Origin: an uncultured Bacteroidaceae bacterium | GTDB lineage: Bacteria > Bacteroidota > Bacteroidia > Bacteroidales > Bacteroidaceae | Length of the DNA: 52,406 bases | Reading direction: 5' to 3' | NCBI GenBank assembly: GCA_905236985.1 | Contig: CAJORF010000067.1 | Coordinates: 1 to 52,406 of the forward strand | Shown: in pieces, positions 1-8,200 of the stretch | How positions within the stretch are numbered: the stretch's first letter is position 1 | Layout of the letters: every line of letters starts with the position of its first letter | Position numbers and translations under genes: made by a program | The notes under the pieces: generated by a model | Seen by the model: only the letters and a program-made list of their open reading frames with translations | The model's database searches: none | What the model was told of the DNA's origin: nothing

Positions 1-373
1 CGTCCTCGCTAAAGAGTTGGATGTCGGAGGCTTTCACCTTGGCGTCAAAGATGAACTGTTCGTCTGTCTGGCGATAGAGCTCTTTCGATTCGGGAGAGGT
101 CACTTTGTCAGGCAGGCTGCCGCCGGAGTAGGTGAAGCGGAGCACCTGCTGGGCATCGTAGGAGAACGTAGCCACAGGCGAGGTGAACACCACACGGTCG
201 CCCTCGAAGGTGACCTGGGGACGGGTGTAGAGCTGAATGGATTGCACCGTGCCGTCGGACAAATGGATGTTCAACGTAACAGGGTCGTCGGCCAATGCAG
301 CAACCGACGATAGCGCCCATACGACAGCGAGAAGGGTGTGACGTAGGCAGGAATGGGAATGAAACTGTTTCAT
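1..373 (-). CDS. Secreted protein, N-terminal part (runs off the window)
   Basis: An open frame of 124 codons runs from an ATG at 373 to the window edge with no stop, so only the N-terminus is visible. It begins MKQFHSHSCLRHTLLAVVWA, a basic start and hydrophobic stretch ending near SSVAALADD, which reads as a Sec signal peptide cleaved around residue 28. The mature part starts with DPVTLNIHLSDGTVQSIQLY followed by 'PQVTFEGDRVVF'. This short beta-rich 'hydroxyl-rich ligand on DGT' pattern is common at the start of secreted Prevotella proteins of unknown role. No catalytic motif is visible. No clear -7 box was found in the short region upstream. The frame and signal peptide are directly seen; an extracellular or periplasmic location is inferred. 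Confidence 0.7.
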   Translation of the reverse strand, partial: MKQFHSHSCLRHTLLAVVWALSSVAALADDPVTLNIHLSDGTVQSIQLYTRPQVTFEGDRVVFTSPVATFSYDAQQVLRFTYSGGSLPDKVTSPESKELYRQTDEQFIFDAKVKASDIQLFSED

Positions 374-441
374 GTAAATATAGAAATTATGATTAGTGAT
401 TGAATGTAGATGGAAAGTTTAGAAGGAAAAACGTGGACTCC

Positions 442-732
442 TTACATCGTCAACGTTCTTCGAAGTATCTGGAAGTACTCATGAACGATATAATTGCTCA
501 TTCCCTTTACCATCTTCCATGGGGTTTCAGGATGGGTCTGTTGAAAGTCCTGTGTCAACATATTGGCCGCCTCACCAATGATCTCAATATTCTTAACAAC
601 AGCATAATACATCATATCATCTGAGACCATGTCTTCGTAAGTCTTGTCTGTTACATAACGCGAGATACGATCTATTGCACCTTTGATGTGCTCAAGTCTT
701 TCTCTGTCTCTAAGCGGTTCTCTAATATACAA
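442..732 (-). CDS. HEPN (DUF86/HepT-like) protein, probably degenerate
   Basis: The product resembles the HEPN half of MNT/HEPN toxin-antitoxin pairs: YIREPLRDRERLEHIKGAID, then KNIEIIGEAAN, then GMSNYIVHEYF. It overlaps the MNT gene by 11 bp if a TTG at 732 is used (ATG at 765 is the alternative and overlaps more). Two defects are visible. In the RX4-6H RNase motif the Arg expected before NYIVH is Ser (codon AGC). Directly after HEYFQ the frame becomes LRRTLTM and stops, while another frame continues DTSKNVDDV..., which looks like the lost C-terminus, with a stop at 419-421. At 96 aa it is shorter than usual for HepT (roughly 110-140). It is probably an inactive toxin. Family assignment is firm; inactivity is inferred. 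Confidence 0.75.
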   Translation of the reverse strand: MYIREPLRDRERLEHIKGAIDRISRYVTDKTYEDMVSDDMMYYAVVKNIEIIGEAANMLTQDFQQTHPETPWKMVKGMSNYIVHEYFQILRRTLTM

Positions 733-1006
733 GCATTTTATCGTGATTGACACTATCCCTTGCAAAGGGAGCGAGTGTTCGCTCGGACACTAAATCTACA
801 TTACGTTCCAGCAAGTTTTTCAAATCTTCGTACATGCCGAAAAAACGTAATCCTATAGGCTGGTCGTAGTCTAAGGCCACAAGGATGTCCACATCGCTGT
901 CTGGCCGCTCCTCGCCACGAGCGAAGGAGCCAAAGAGCCATGCCTTCAAGACGGGTTGCGTCTTGAAGTATTCAGCGATGATTTGGGTCATGGCTTCTGT
1001 ACTCAT
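722..1006 (-). CDS. MNT-family nucleotidyltransferase (antitoxin)
   Basis: A 94-aa minimal nucleotidyltransferase with the full polymerase-beta signature GSFARG then SDVDILV (residues about 26-43). It matches MNT antitoxins, some of which AMPylate the partner HEPN toxin near its active site. The start MSTEAMTQIIAEYF is natural, and a good Bacteroidetes promoter lies 28 bp upstream. It is the first gene of a two-gene operon with the HEPN gene overlapping its 3' end. Catalytic Gly-Ser and both Asp residues are present, so this half looks intact although the HEPN partner looks damaged. Confidence 0.88.
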   Translation of the reverse strand: MSTEAMTQIIAEYFKTQPVLKAWLFGSFARGEERPDSDVDILVALDYDQPIGLRFFGMYEDLKNLLERNVDLVSERTLAPFARDSVNHDKMLVY

Positions 1007-1033
1007 AGGTAATCAAATCTGTTTTATCGGCGA

Positions 1034-1065
1034 CAAAATTAATCAAGATTTCTATTTCCTCCAAA
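1034..1065 (-). promoter_or_regulatory. Bacteroidetes promoter for the MNT/HEPN operon
   Basis: On the minus strand TTTG (1065-1062), a 20-bp spacer and TAATTTTG (1041-1034) match the TTTG-N19-21-TAnnTTTG consensus exactly. The start codon lies 28 bp downstream. Confidence 0.75.
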
Positions 1066-1196
1066 AGAATCGTCTTTTATTTGAATTTTAGGAATGAAAA
1101 AAGACTTTATTGAGGGAGAAAAAAGACCGATATGAACAAATAGAAGGGCAAAAATAGGGTGAAAATTACGTGTTTTTGTGGGTTTTTAGTGATTTT

Positions 1197-1286
1197 CGTC
1201 ACCTCGTCACCCTCGCGTCACCCTCGCGTCACCTTATTATCTATTTGTATATCTGCATATTAACACCTAAAGGTGACAAGGTGACG
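1197..1286. repeat. GTCACC direct repeats facing inverted GGTGAC copies
   Basis: Four GTCACC units occur in 1197-1233, two of them inside a tandem 'ctcgcgtcac' decamer, and two GGTGAC units occur at 1272-1286. The two groups are inverted and could pair across about 40 bases. Function unknown: possible operator array, replication-type iteron or RNA hairpin. Confidence 0.6.
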
Positions 1287-1390
1287 CTTTTTTGAGTATT
1301 TTTTATATTATACACGTGAATGTAGGATTGTCCGATTCGTATATAACAACAACAGCTGATACATATAGTCATAATGACTGAAACGTATAT

Positions 1391-1430
1391 AGGTTTAGAC
1401 TGTTTGACCCGGGTCAAACAGTCTAAACCT
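1391..1430. repeat. Perfect 40-bp palindrome without spacer
   Basis: The 20 bases at 1391-1410 are the exact reverse complement of 1411-1430, centred on CCCGGG. There is no loop and no T-tract follows, so it does not look like an intrinsic terminator. It could be a binding site for a dimeric protein, a recombination site or a cruciform. Confidence 0.9.
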
Positions 1431-1639
1431 GAAAAATGATAAGGTACAAGGACGGATGGGTACGCACCATTTGTTTATATTAAAGATGATTGAAGACTGA
1501 CGTATTGATTGACGTCGATTTGATGCGTTTTGTCGCGTTTTAATGCATTATATTGCCTTAAATCGACAAAAAGCAACAAATTTACCCTATTTTAACCTTT
1601 TTTCTCTCGCTCATTCCACTTATAAAGAACATTTTTATT

Positions 1640-1647
1640 TAATTTTG
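1640..1647 (+). promoter_or_regulatory. Probable -7 box for the decarboxylase
   Basis: TAATTTTG fits TAnnTTTG and lies 26 bp before the first ATG. No clear TTTG box is seen at the usual distance. Confidence 0.5.
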
Positions 1648-1673
1648 TACCCTCTAAAAGGAATCATTTGTGA

Positions 1674-2915
1674 ATGAATATACACAACAACAAACATAAT
1701 ATGGCAATACCAACATTTGAAGCTAACATGAAAGACACCAGCTCTGGCTTCCCCAAACTGGACGAATGGGTGAGAATATGGCGGGAAACGCTTCCCAAAT
1801 ATTTCGGCTACCCCTTTAACGAGGTGTCGCCGTTGCGCGATTTCTACGAGTGGTACTACGCTGCCGGCATCAATCTGATGAACCTGAATAATGCCGGCGA
1901 CCCGTTTACCGACACTCCCTGGGAGGTGTCGTCGCAAGTGTTCGAACGCGAGGTCATTGAGTTTTTTGCACCGCTCTACGACTTCGATGACGACAACCGA
2001 TGGGGACTTGTAACCCATAGCGGATCAGACGGCAACAATCACGGCATCTACTTCGGCGTCAACTACCTGAAACATAAGACGGGACAGGCACCCATTCTTT
2101 ATGTGAGCGACGAGGCACACTACTCGAATATGCGATTAGCGCACCTGCAGAACCTTGAGACACGACTGGTGAAGAGTGACACCATGGGACGTATGATAGC
2201 CGAGGAACTGGAACAGCAGCTCGACACGTCGCGGCCAGCTCTCGTGGTCTATGCTATGGGATCGACTTTCAAGGGAGCCATTGACGACATTCCGGCTCTG
2301 AATGCCGTACTCCTCCGCCACCCCGAGCTACCTGCCGTCTATCGTCATGTGGATGCGGCACTCTTTGGCGGCTACCTGCCGTTTACGGAGCACCGACACT
2401 TGGTGAGCTGTAAGAAGATGGGCTTTGAGTCGATAGCCGTCAGCGGCCACAAGTTCTTCGGTATCGACTCGCCGTGCGGACTTTTCATCTGCACACGTGA
2501 GGTGTATGACAACCAGTCAGACTTCGACGTTCCCTATCTCAACAAGAACATGCGAATGATCAACTGTTCGCGCGACCCCATCCAACCGCTCAAATACTGG
2601 TGGGTTGTTCAGAAAGTGGGTGTCGAAGGATGGACACGCCAGGCATGTCGCATCATGGAGTTGACGGCCTATCTGAAGCAGCAGCTCGATAAGATAGGCT
2701 ATCCCTCGTGGGTGAACGAATACAGCAACACGGTATTCATGCGATGCCCGTCGCCAGTACTGGCCCACAAGTACCAGTTGGCGCAGAACGAGGATGAACG
2801 CTTCGGCGGCAAACTGGCTCATGTAGTGGTGATGCAGCACTTCACGGAGGAGGCGATTGATACGTTCGTGGACGAACTCAGCAAGGAGTGTCCACGTCCG
2901 ACCGTAATGACATAG
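1674..2915 (+). CDS. PLP-dependent group II decarboxylase, histidine-decarboxylase-like
   Basis: A 413-aa fold-type I PLP enzyme of the group II decarboxylase family. Seen in order: WGLVTHSGSDGNNHG (about residues 110-125, cofactor phosphate region), DEAHYS (about 147-152, His that stacks on the PLP ring), HVDAALFGG (about 225-233, PLP-binding Asp) and SGHKFFG (about 259-265, Schiff-base Lys). The spacing and the 'GSDGN...' loop match bacterial PLP histidine decarboxylases (about 380 aa), but tyrosine, aspartate or other amino-acid substrates cannot be excluded. The first ATG gives a 10-15 aa extension; MAIPTFEANM at 1701 is an alternative start. There is no adjacent antiporter, so acid resistance by exchange is not supported locally. 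Soluble, cytoplasmic. Confidence 0.85.
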   Translation: MNIHNNKHNMAIPTFEANMKDTSSGFPKLDEWVRIWRETLPKYFGYPFNEVSPLRDFYEWYYAAGINLMNLNNAGDPFTDTPWEVSSQVFEREVIEFFAPLYDFDDDNRWGLVTHSGSDGNNHGIYFGVNYLKHKTGQAPILYVSDEAHYSNMRLAHLQNLETRLVKSDTMGRMIAEELEQQLDTSRPALVVYAMGSTFKGAIDDIPALNAVLLRHPELPAVYRHVDAALFGGYLPFTEHRHLVSCKKMGFESIAVSGHKFFGIDSPCGLFICTREVYDNQSDFDVPYLNKNMRMINCSRDPIQPLKYWWVVQKVGVEGWTRQACRIMELTAYLKQQLDKIGYPSWVNEYSNTVFMRCPSPVLAHKYQLAQNEDERFGGKLAHVVVMQHFTEEAIDTFVDELSKECPRPTVMT

Positions 2916-3037
2916 CCATTGACCAGAAGTCAATATCTACATAACCTGCAGCGTGAGGCTGTGCGACAGCGGAGGAAATGTAGAGTGAAAGCGTGAGAAG
3001 TGAAAAGGCTTTGCGTTTCAAAGTAGAAAACTCTCAG

Positions 3038-3655
3038 CTATCGGATGAAGTTCGTAGCAACACGGGATTCGAGCTGGGGATGTCCATCTTCCCGGACGTT
3101 GAGCCGCTTGATCATCCAAGCCATATTACGTGCAAGGGTGCGCATGGTTTGAAGACCCTCCTCATCCTGAGCTGCCTGACCGGGTGTTTGGCCATAGACC
3201 ATGTTCCAGTACTGCGAGCTGACAAGTGGCATATTCATCATGGTGAAGTACTTGTTGAGACGGTCGAAGGCGGCTGAAGCTCCACCGCGACGGCAAACTA
3301 CGACGCTGGCACCGGGTTTGAACTTCAAGTCGGCGCCGTGGGAGTAGAAGACGCGATCAAGTAGGGCGCAGAGCGATCCGTTGGGGCCGCCGTAATAGAC
3401 GGGTGATCCGACGACGAGACCGTCGATACCGTCCTTGATCTCATGCATCACCTGAAGGTAGAGGTTGTCATGGAAGGAGCAACGGCCTGTACGACCGCAC
3501 ATGGCACAGGCTATGCAACCTTGCACAGCCTGCTTGCCAATGTTGACGATGACGGTCTCTATGCCCTCTTCGTTGAGGGTCTTAGCTACTTCACTGAGGG
3601 CGATGAAAGTGTTCCCTTTCTCGCGTGGGCTTCCGTTGATGAGAAGGACTTTCAT
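3038..3655 (-). CDS. NADPH-dependent FMN reductase / iron-sulfur flavoprotein-like
   Basis: A 205-aa flavodoxin-like protein. It starts MKVLLINGSPREKGNTF, the FMN phosphate loop of the FMN-reductase superfamily, and has VVGSPVYYGGPNGSLCALLDR, the usual flavin-ring segment. Between them lies CIACAMCGRTGRC (Cys47, 50, 53, 59), matching the CX2CX2CX4-7C cluster motif of iron-sulfur flavoproteins, so a [4Fe-4S] cluster is likely. It follows the outer-membrane efflux gene on the same strand after 56 bp and may be co-transcribed with the RND operon. The electron acceptor is unknown; quinone, nitro-compound or O2 reduction are possibilities. It lies convergent to the decarboxylase. Confidence 0.85.
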   Translation of the reverse strand: MKVLLINGSPREKGNTFIALSEVAKTLNEEGIETVIVNIGKQAVQGCIACAMCGRTGRCSFHDNLYLQVMHEIKDGIDGLVVGSPVYYGGPNGSLCALLDRVFYSHGADLKFKPGASVVVCRRGGASAAFDRLNKYFTMMNMPLVSSQYWNMVYGQTPGQAAQDEEGLQTMRTLARNMAWMIKRLNVREDGHPQLESRVATNFIR

Positions 3656-3685
3656 AGGAAGAGTATGGTTTTCAATGATTTAATT

Positions 3686-3714
3686 ATCAGGACTCAAGTT
3701 TCAAGTATCTATCA
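3686..3714 (-). repeat. Stop-anchored AT-rich spacer repeat (CTTGA type)
   Basis: Directly after the stop codon of the efflux gene the minus strand reads ATACTTGAAACTTGAGTCCTG. Related strings occur in the gaps at 17201-17224 and 38448-38465. It fills much of a 56-bp intergenic gap. Confidence 0.6.
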
Positions 3715-5139
3715 TTCTTTCAGCGATCCGCCGCCGAGTGCCTGATAAAGCTCGATGGTGGCAGAGATGATAGCGTACTGGTTGGCGAGTTGGCCGAGCT
3801 GTGCGCTGAGCAGACCCGTCTGAGCAGTGAGGACATTGATGTAGTTCACCTGACGGCTGACATTGTCCCTGTAGAGTGCTTCGGTAGCACTAACGGCTTC
3901 GTTGAGCGCGTTGATTTGTCCGTCGATGGCCTGACGCTTGCCCTGTGCAGTCTGCAATTTCACGAGAGCGGTGTTGACCTCGTTGCCCGCTGCGATGAGA
4001 CTCTGCTGGAAGGCCAGTTTGGCTTCCTCCTGTTGCATCTCAGCTACGCGCTTCTGTGCACGCAAACGTCCGTTCTGGAAGATGGGCTGTATCAACTGTC
4101 CAAGGGCGTTCCAGATCCACTTGCCCGGATTCAGCTCAATACTGCTACCATTGTTGGTGAAACCGAGCGTACCGCTGATGGTGAGCGAGGGATAGAAATC
4201 GGCCTTGGCACTGTTGACAGCGTAGAACTTGCTGGCAAGGGCGAGTTCGGCCTGACGCACGTCGGGGCGGTTCTGCAGAAGAGCCATCGGAATACCTGTC
4301 TCGACAGCAGCAGGAACCTGGAAACTGTTGAGGCCACCACGCTCGATGTGGTGAGGAGCTTCGCCGAGGATGGTACAGAGGGCGTTCTCAGCCTGAATGA
4401 TACCTTCGCGCAAGTCGTACAGGTTGGCTTCGACACTGAAGCAGTTGGCTTCGGTCTGTGCAACGGCAGCTTTGTTGGAGCGACCAGCGGCCATGAGCTT
4501 ACGGGTAAGCTCCACGTTCTGACGCCAATTGGCGGCTGTCTGCTCACTGATGGCCAGCTGAGCATCGAGCATACAGAGCGAATAGTAGATGTTAGCGATA
4601 TTGGCCACGAGTGCCTGCTGAACAGCCTGACGGGCGGTCTGCGTCTGTTCCACAGCCACCTCAGCACTCTTCTTGGCGTTGCGCAGTTTTCCGAAGCTGC
4701 CAATCTGCCAAGAGGCTGAGAGCGGTACGGTGTAGAACTTCAGCGGCTTGCTCCAGTCCATGCTGGAGAGCTGTCCCTGCGGCGCAATGGCGAGGGTCGG
4801 GATGTAGGCGAGCTTGGAGCACTTGAGGTACTCCTGTGCCTCCTGAATTTGAAGGTCGAGCTGACGCATGGAGAGGTTCTGCGACAGGCCACGCTCGATG
4901 AGGGCTTGCAGCTGCGGGTCGGTGAAGAACTCACGCCAAGCCTTGGCACCCAGGCTCTGCTCGGAGTTGCCAACCTGCGCAGATCCGTAGAGACCATCGG
5001 TCTGCAGGTCACTAGGACGCTCGTAGGAACGGTAAATGCCGCAGGAAGACATCAAAAGTGTGGTAAGGAGAAGAAGACCCACCCGCCTGCCCCTCCCCTT
5101 AAGGGAGGGTAGTATATTCTTTTGCAAAAAGATACTCAT
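3712..5139 (-). CDS. RND efflux outer-membrane lipoprotein (NodT/TolC family)
   Basis: A 475-aa outer-membrane factor that forms the exit duct of a tripartite efflux pump. The lipoprotein signal ends LLLLTTLLMSSC, with the lipidated Cys at about residue 33, followed by GIYRSYERP. The rest shows the duplicated TolC pattern: coiled-coil helices rich in Ala, Gln and Leu, 'NRPDVRQAELALASKFYAVNSAKADFYPSL' split over the usual OEP repeat, and a C-terminal YRDNVSRQVNYINVL...QLANQYA helix. The first 20 residues, including ILPSLKGRGRR, are encoded by an arm of the inverted-repeat element at 5075-5225. The element therefore supplies the charged n-region of the signal peptide. A GTG at residue 21 is a possible alternative start but would lack that charge. 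Confidence 0.92.
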   Translation of the reverse strand: MSIFLQKNILPSLKGRGRRVGLLLLTTLLMSSCGIYRSYERPSDLQTDGLYGSAQVGNSEQSLGAKAWREFFTDPQLQALIERGLSQNLSMRQLDLQIQEAQEYLKCSKLAYIPTLAIAPQGQLSSMDWSKPLKFYTVPLSASWQIGSFGKLRNAKKSAEVAVEQTQTARQAVQQALVANIANIYYSLCMLDAQLAISEQTAANWRQNVELTRKLMAAGRSNKAAVAQTEANCFSVEANLYDLREGIIQAENALCTILGEAPHHIERGGLNSFQVPAAVETGIPMALLQNRPDVRQAELALASKFYAVNSAKADFYPSLTISGTLGFTNNGSSIELNPGKWIWNALGQLIQPIFQNGRLRAQKRVAEMQQEEAKLAFQQSLIAAGNEVNTALVKLQTAQGKRQAIDGQINALNEAVSATEALYRDNVSRQVNYINVLTAQTGLLSAQLGQLANQYAIISATIELYQALGGGSLKE

Positions 5140-5225
5140 ATTAATAAATATATAATGTGTTTTTTAATACTATTATCAGAGGTAATCGCCCCGTCCCTCA
5201 CAAGGAGGTTGGAGGGGGAGCTTTC
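5075..5225 (-). repeat. Intercistronic inverted-repeat element, copy A
   Basis: The left arm (5075-5114, AGACCCACCCGCC...) and right arm (about 5181-5225) are imperfect inverted repeats. Each carries its own CCCTCC/GGAGGG mini-palindrome. The right arm carries GGTAATCGC and overlaps the last bases of the RND pump stop codon (5224-5226). The left arm lies inside the next gene and is translated. Same transcription-relative orientation as copies C, E and F. Confidence 0.85.
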
Positions 5226-8200
5226 AGTTTTTTGCATTTTCACGCTCCATCCTGCTGCGTTCCTGTTCCTTGAGGAACTGCTGGTCGGCATCAACCTTCA
5301 TAGCGGGGCGGATCTTCTCCTGCAGGTACTCGAAGAAGATGAAGAAGACGGGCACAGTGAAGAGAATGGCCAGCGTACCGACAATCATACCGCCCACGAC
5401 ACCAACGCCGATAGTACGGTTGCCGTTGGCACCGGCACCGACAGCGAAGAGCAGCGGCATCATGCCGAGCACACAGGTGAGGACGGTCATGAGGATCGGG
5501 CGCAGACGAGCCTCGGCAGCTGCGTAGGCGGCCTCAACGATGCCCATACCTTTGCGACGGCGCTCAAGGGCGTACTCCGTGATGAGGATAGCGGTCTTGG
5601 CCAACAGGCCGATAAGCATGATGACACCGGTCTGAAGATAGATATTGTTCTCAATCTGTCCTAACGGAGAGAACGGAATAGCCTCTTCCAACACAAAATA
5701 CTTGAAGGCCGTGATGCCGACCGAAGACATATTCCACAGCCAAGCAAAGCCGAAGGAACCCATCAAGCCGGCCGGCACGGAGAGGATGACGGCGAAGGGC
5801 ACGAGGAAGCTCTCGTAGAGACAGCTGAGGATGAGGAAAATGAGGACGACGCAGATGGCATAGATCAGGATGGTCTGATTGGAACCCATCTGCTGGTGCT
5901 CCTCACGGCTGATGCTACCGTATTCGTAGGTGATGTGGTCAGGCAGTGTCTGGCTGCGCACCTCGTCGATAGCCTTCATGGCATCCGAGGTCGTGAAACC
6001 ACTGGCAGGCTGCACCATGCAGGTAATCTCGGAGAAGAGGTTGAAGTGGGTATCAATTTCAGGACCGAGCACGGGGGTCAACTTCACGAACTGCGAGAGG
6101 GGTGCCATCTCCTTGCCGCTGCGGACATACATATTGGAGAGGTCGGCTTCAGAGACGCGGTACTTGGGATCGGTCTGCAACATGACGCGATAGACCTTAC
6201 CGAACTGGTTGAAGTTGCTGGCATAGGAACCGCCGAGATAGCCGCTCATGGCCGACAGCACAGCTTGCGGAGAGATGCCGGCGAGCTTGCACTGGGCTGC
6301 ATCCACCTCGACGCGATACTGGGGATAATTGCGGGCGTAGGTTGTCATGGCTGTCTGAATCTCCTCGCGTTCGTTGAGGGCTGCGAGGAAGGCCGTGGTC
6401 TGCTCAAGGAATACTTCCTTGTCGCCGTCAGAGCGGTCTTGCAGGTGAAGGTCAACGTTGGAGCCCATACCATAGCCGGGGATCATACCGGGCTCGAAGA
6501 GGAAGATCTGTGCCTCGGGAATCTCAGCCATCAGCTCCACCATCTTCAGGATTTTCAAGTTACTGGACTTATGGTTCACACCGTCACGTTGACTCCAATG
6601 CTTGAGCTTGAGAATGAGCATGGCATTGGCAGCACCCTGACCGCCCATGAAGCTGTAGCCCGTCACGCGGGAGATGCGCTCAATGTCTTCGCTCCTCTCA
6701 ATAATGGCCTGCGCACGGTCAACGACGCTCTCGGTATAAGCCAAGTTGCTGCCCGGAGGACAGGTGACATTGACCATCAGCACGCCCTGGTCTTCCTGCG
6801 GCACAAGTCCCTTGGGAAGCGCGGTCATAAAGAAGACGAGCAGCACGGCGGCAACGACGAAGGCAAGCGGGGCTACCCATCGGTGGTTAATCACGCCGCG
6901 AAGGTTGCGGTTATACCTGCGCATGACCCTGCCATAGAACGCCTCATAAGCGCTGCGGGTCGTTCTATTTGTGGCAAGCAGGAAAGCACTGAAGGCGTTA
7001 TTGGCCTTGCGGTCTTTCTTGGCCGGACGCATGAGCATGGCGCAGAGGGCAGTACAGACGACGAGGGCACTGATACAGGAGATACCGACGGCGGTAGCCA
7101 GCGTGACACCGAACTGCGTATAGAACATACCGCTCGTGCCAGGCATCATTGTGACGGGGATGAACACAGCCATGAAAACGAAGGTACACGAGATGACGGC
7201 CATCGTCACATCGCCCATAGCATCCTTTGTGGCCTTATAAGCGGAGGTGTAGCCCGCGTCAAATTTCGCCTGCACGGCCTCCACGACAACGATGGCATCA
7301 TCCACAACCGTACCGATGGCCAACACCAAAGCGAAGAGCGTCAGCAAGTTCAGCGTGAATCCGGCTACCGCCAACGCGGCGAAAGTGCCGACCGTGGAAA
7401 TGACCATACTGATGAGCGGGATGATCGTGGCGCGGAAATCCTGCAAGAAGAAATAGACCACCAGAATGACGAGGAAAGCTGCAATGAAGAGGGTCTCCTC
7501 GACATTGGCAATGGAGGCCAGGAGGAAGTCGTTGGTGGACATCATCTGCGCAAAATGAAGTCCCTTGGGCAACGTCTTCTCAATTTCGTTGAGCGTGTTG
7601 GTGAGGCGGTCGTTGGTCTCCTTAGCATTGGCACCAGCCACCTGGAAAGCCATGAAGATGACCGAGGGCTTGCCATCGACCATGCCATTGTATCCGTAGT
7701 CAACCTGTCCGAGCTCCACCTCAGCCACATCTTTCAGACGTAGCAGCGAGCCGTCGGCCTTGGCCAGGATGACGATGTTCTTGAACTCTTCGACCTCCTT
7801 CAGACGACCCGTATAGCGGAGAGTATATTGATAGACATTATTGACGTTGCCACCGCGACCGCCCTGCATGGGCTTCTCGCCCAGCTTGCCGACAGCAGCC
7901 TCAAGGTTCTGTTCGGCCAGACAGGCGGTGATATCCGACGGTACGAGGCTGTATTGCGCCATGATCTCGGGCTTGAGCCAGACGCGCAGCGAGTAGTTGG
8001 CACCCATCGCCTGCACCTCACCGATACCCTGAATACGCTTGAGCTGAGGCGTGACGTTGATGTTCATGTAGTTGGCCATGAAGTTCTGGTCGTACTCGGG
8101 AACATCGCTCACGAGGGCGTTAATCTGGAGCATGGAGGTCTGACGCTTAAAGGTCATCACACCAATCATCGTGACTTCCTGCGGCAGCAGGCCCTGAGCC

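Larger units (their letters stand above)
1007..1673. other. Gene-free region with several repeats
   Basis: About 670 bp with no convincing coding frame. It contains direct and inverted GTCACC motifs (1197-1286), a perfect 40-bp palindrome (1391-1430), and an inverted pair of GTCGATTT/AAATCGAC (1514-1521 and 1560-1567) around a stretch with GCGTTTT repeats. The composition is AT-rich relative to the flanking genes. It may be a remnant of an acquired element, but no integrase or terminal direct repeat is visible. Confidence 0.6.

Noticed and set aside
3790-4719. A 309-aa plus-strand open frame
   Set aside because: Shadow of the outer-membrane efflux gene.
5896-7743. A 615-aa open frame on the plus strand
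   Set aside because: It lies antisense to the clearly coding RND pump and reads as low-complexity His/Gly-rich sequence; no family or promoter.
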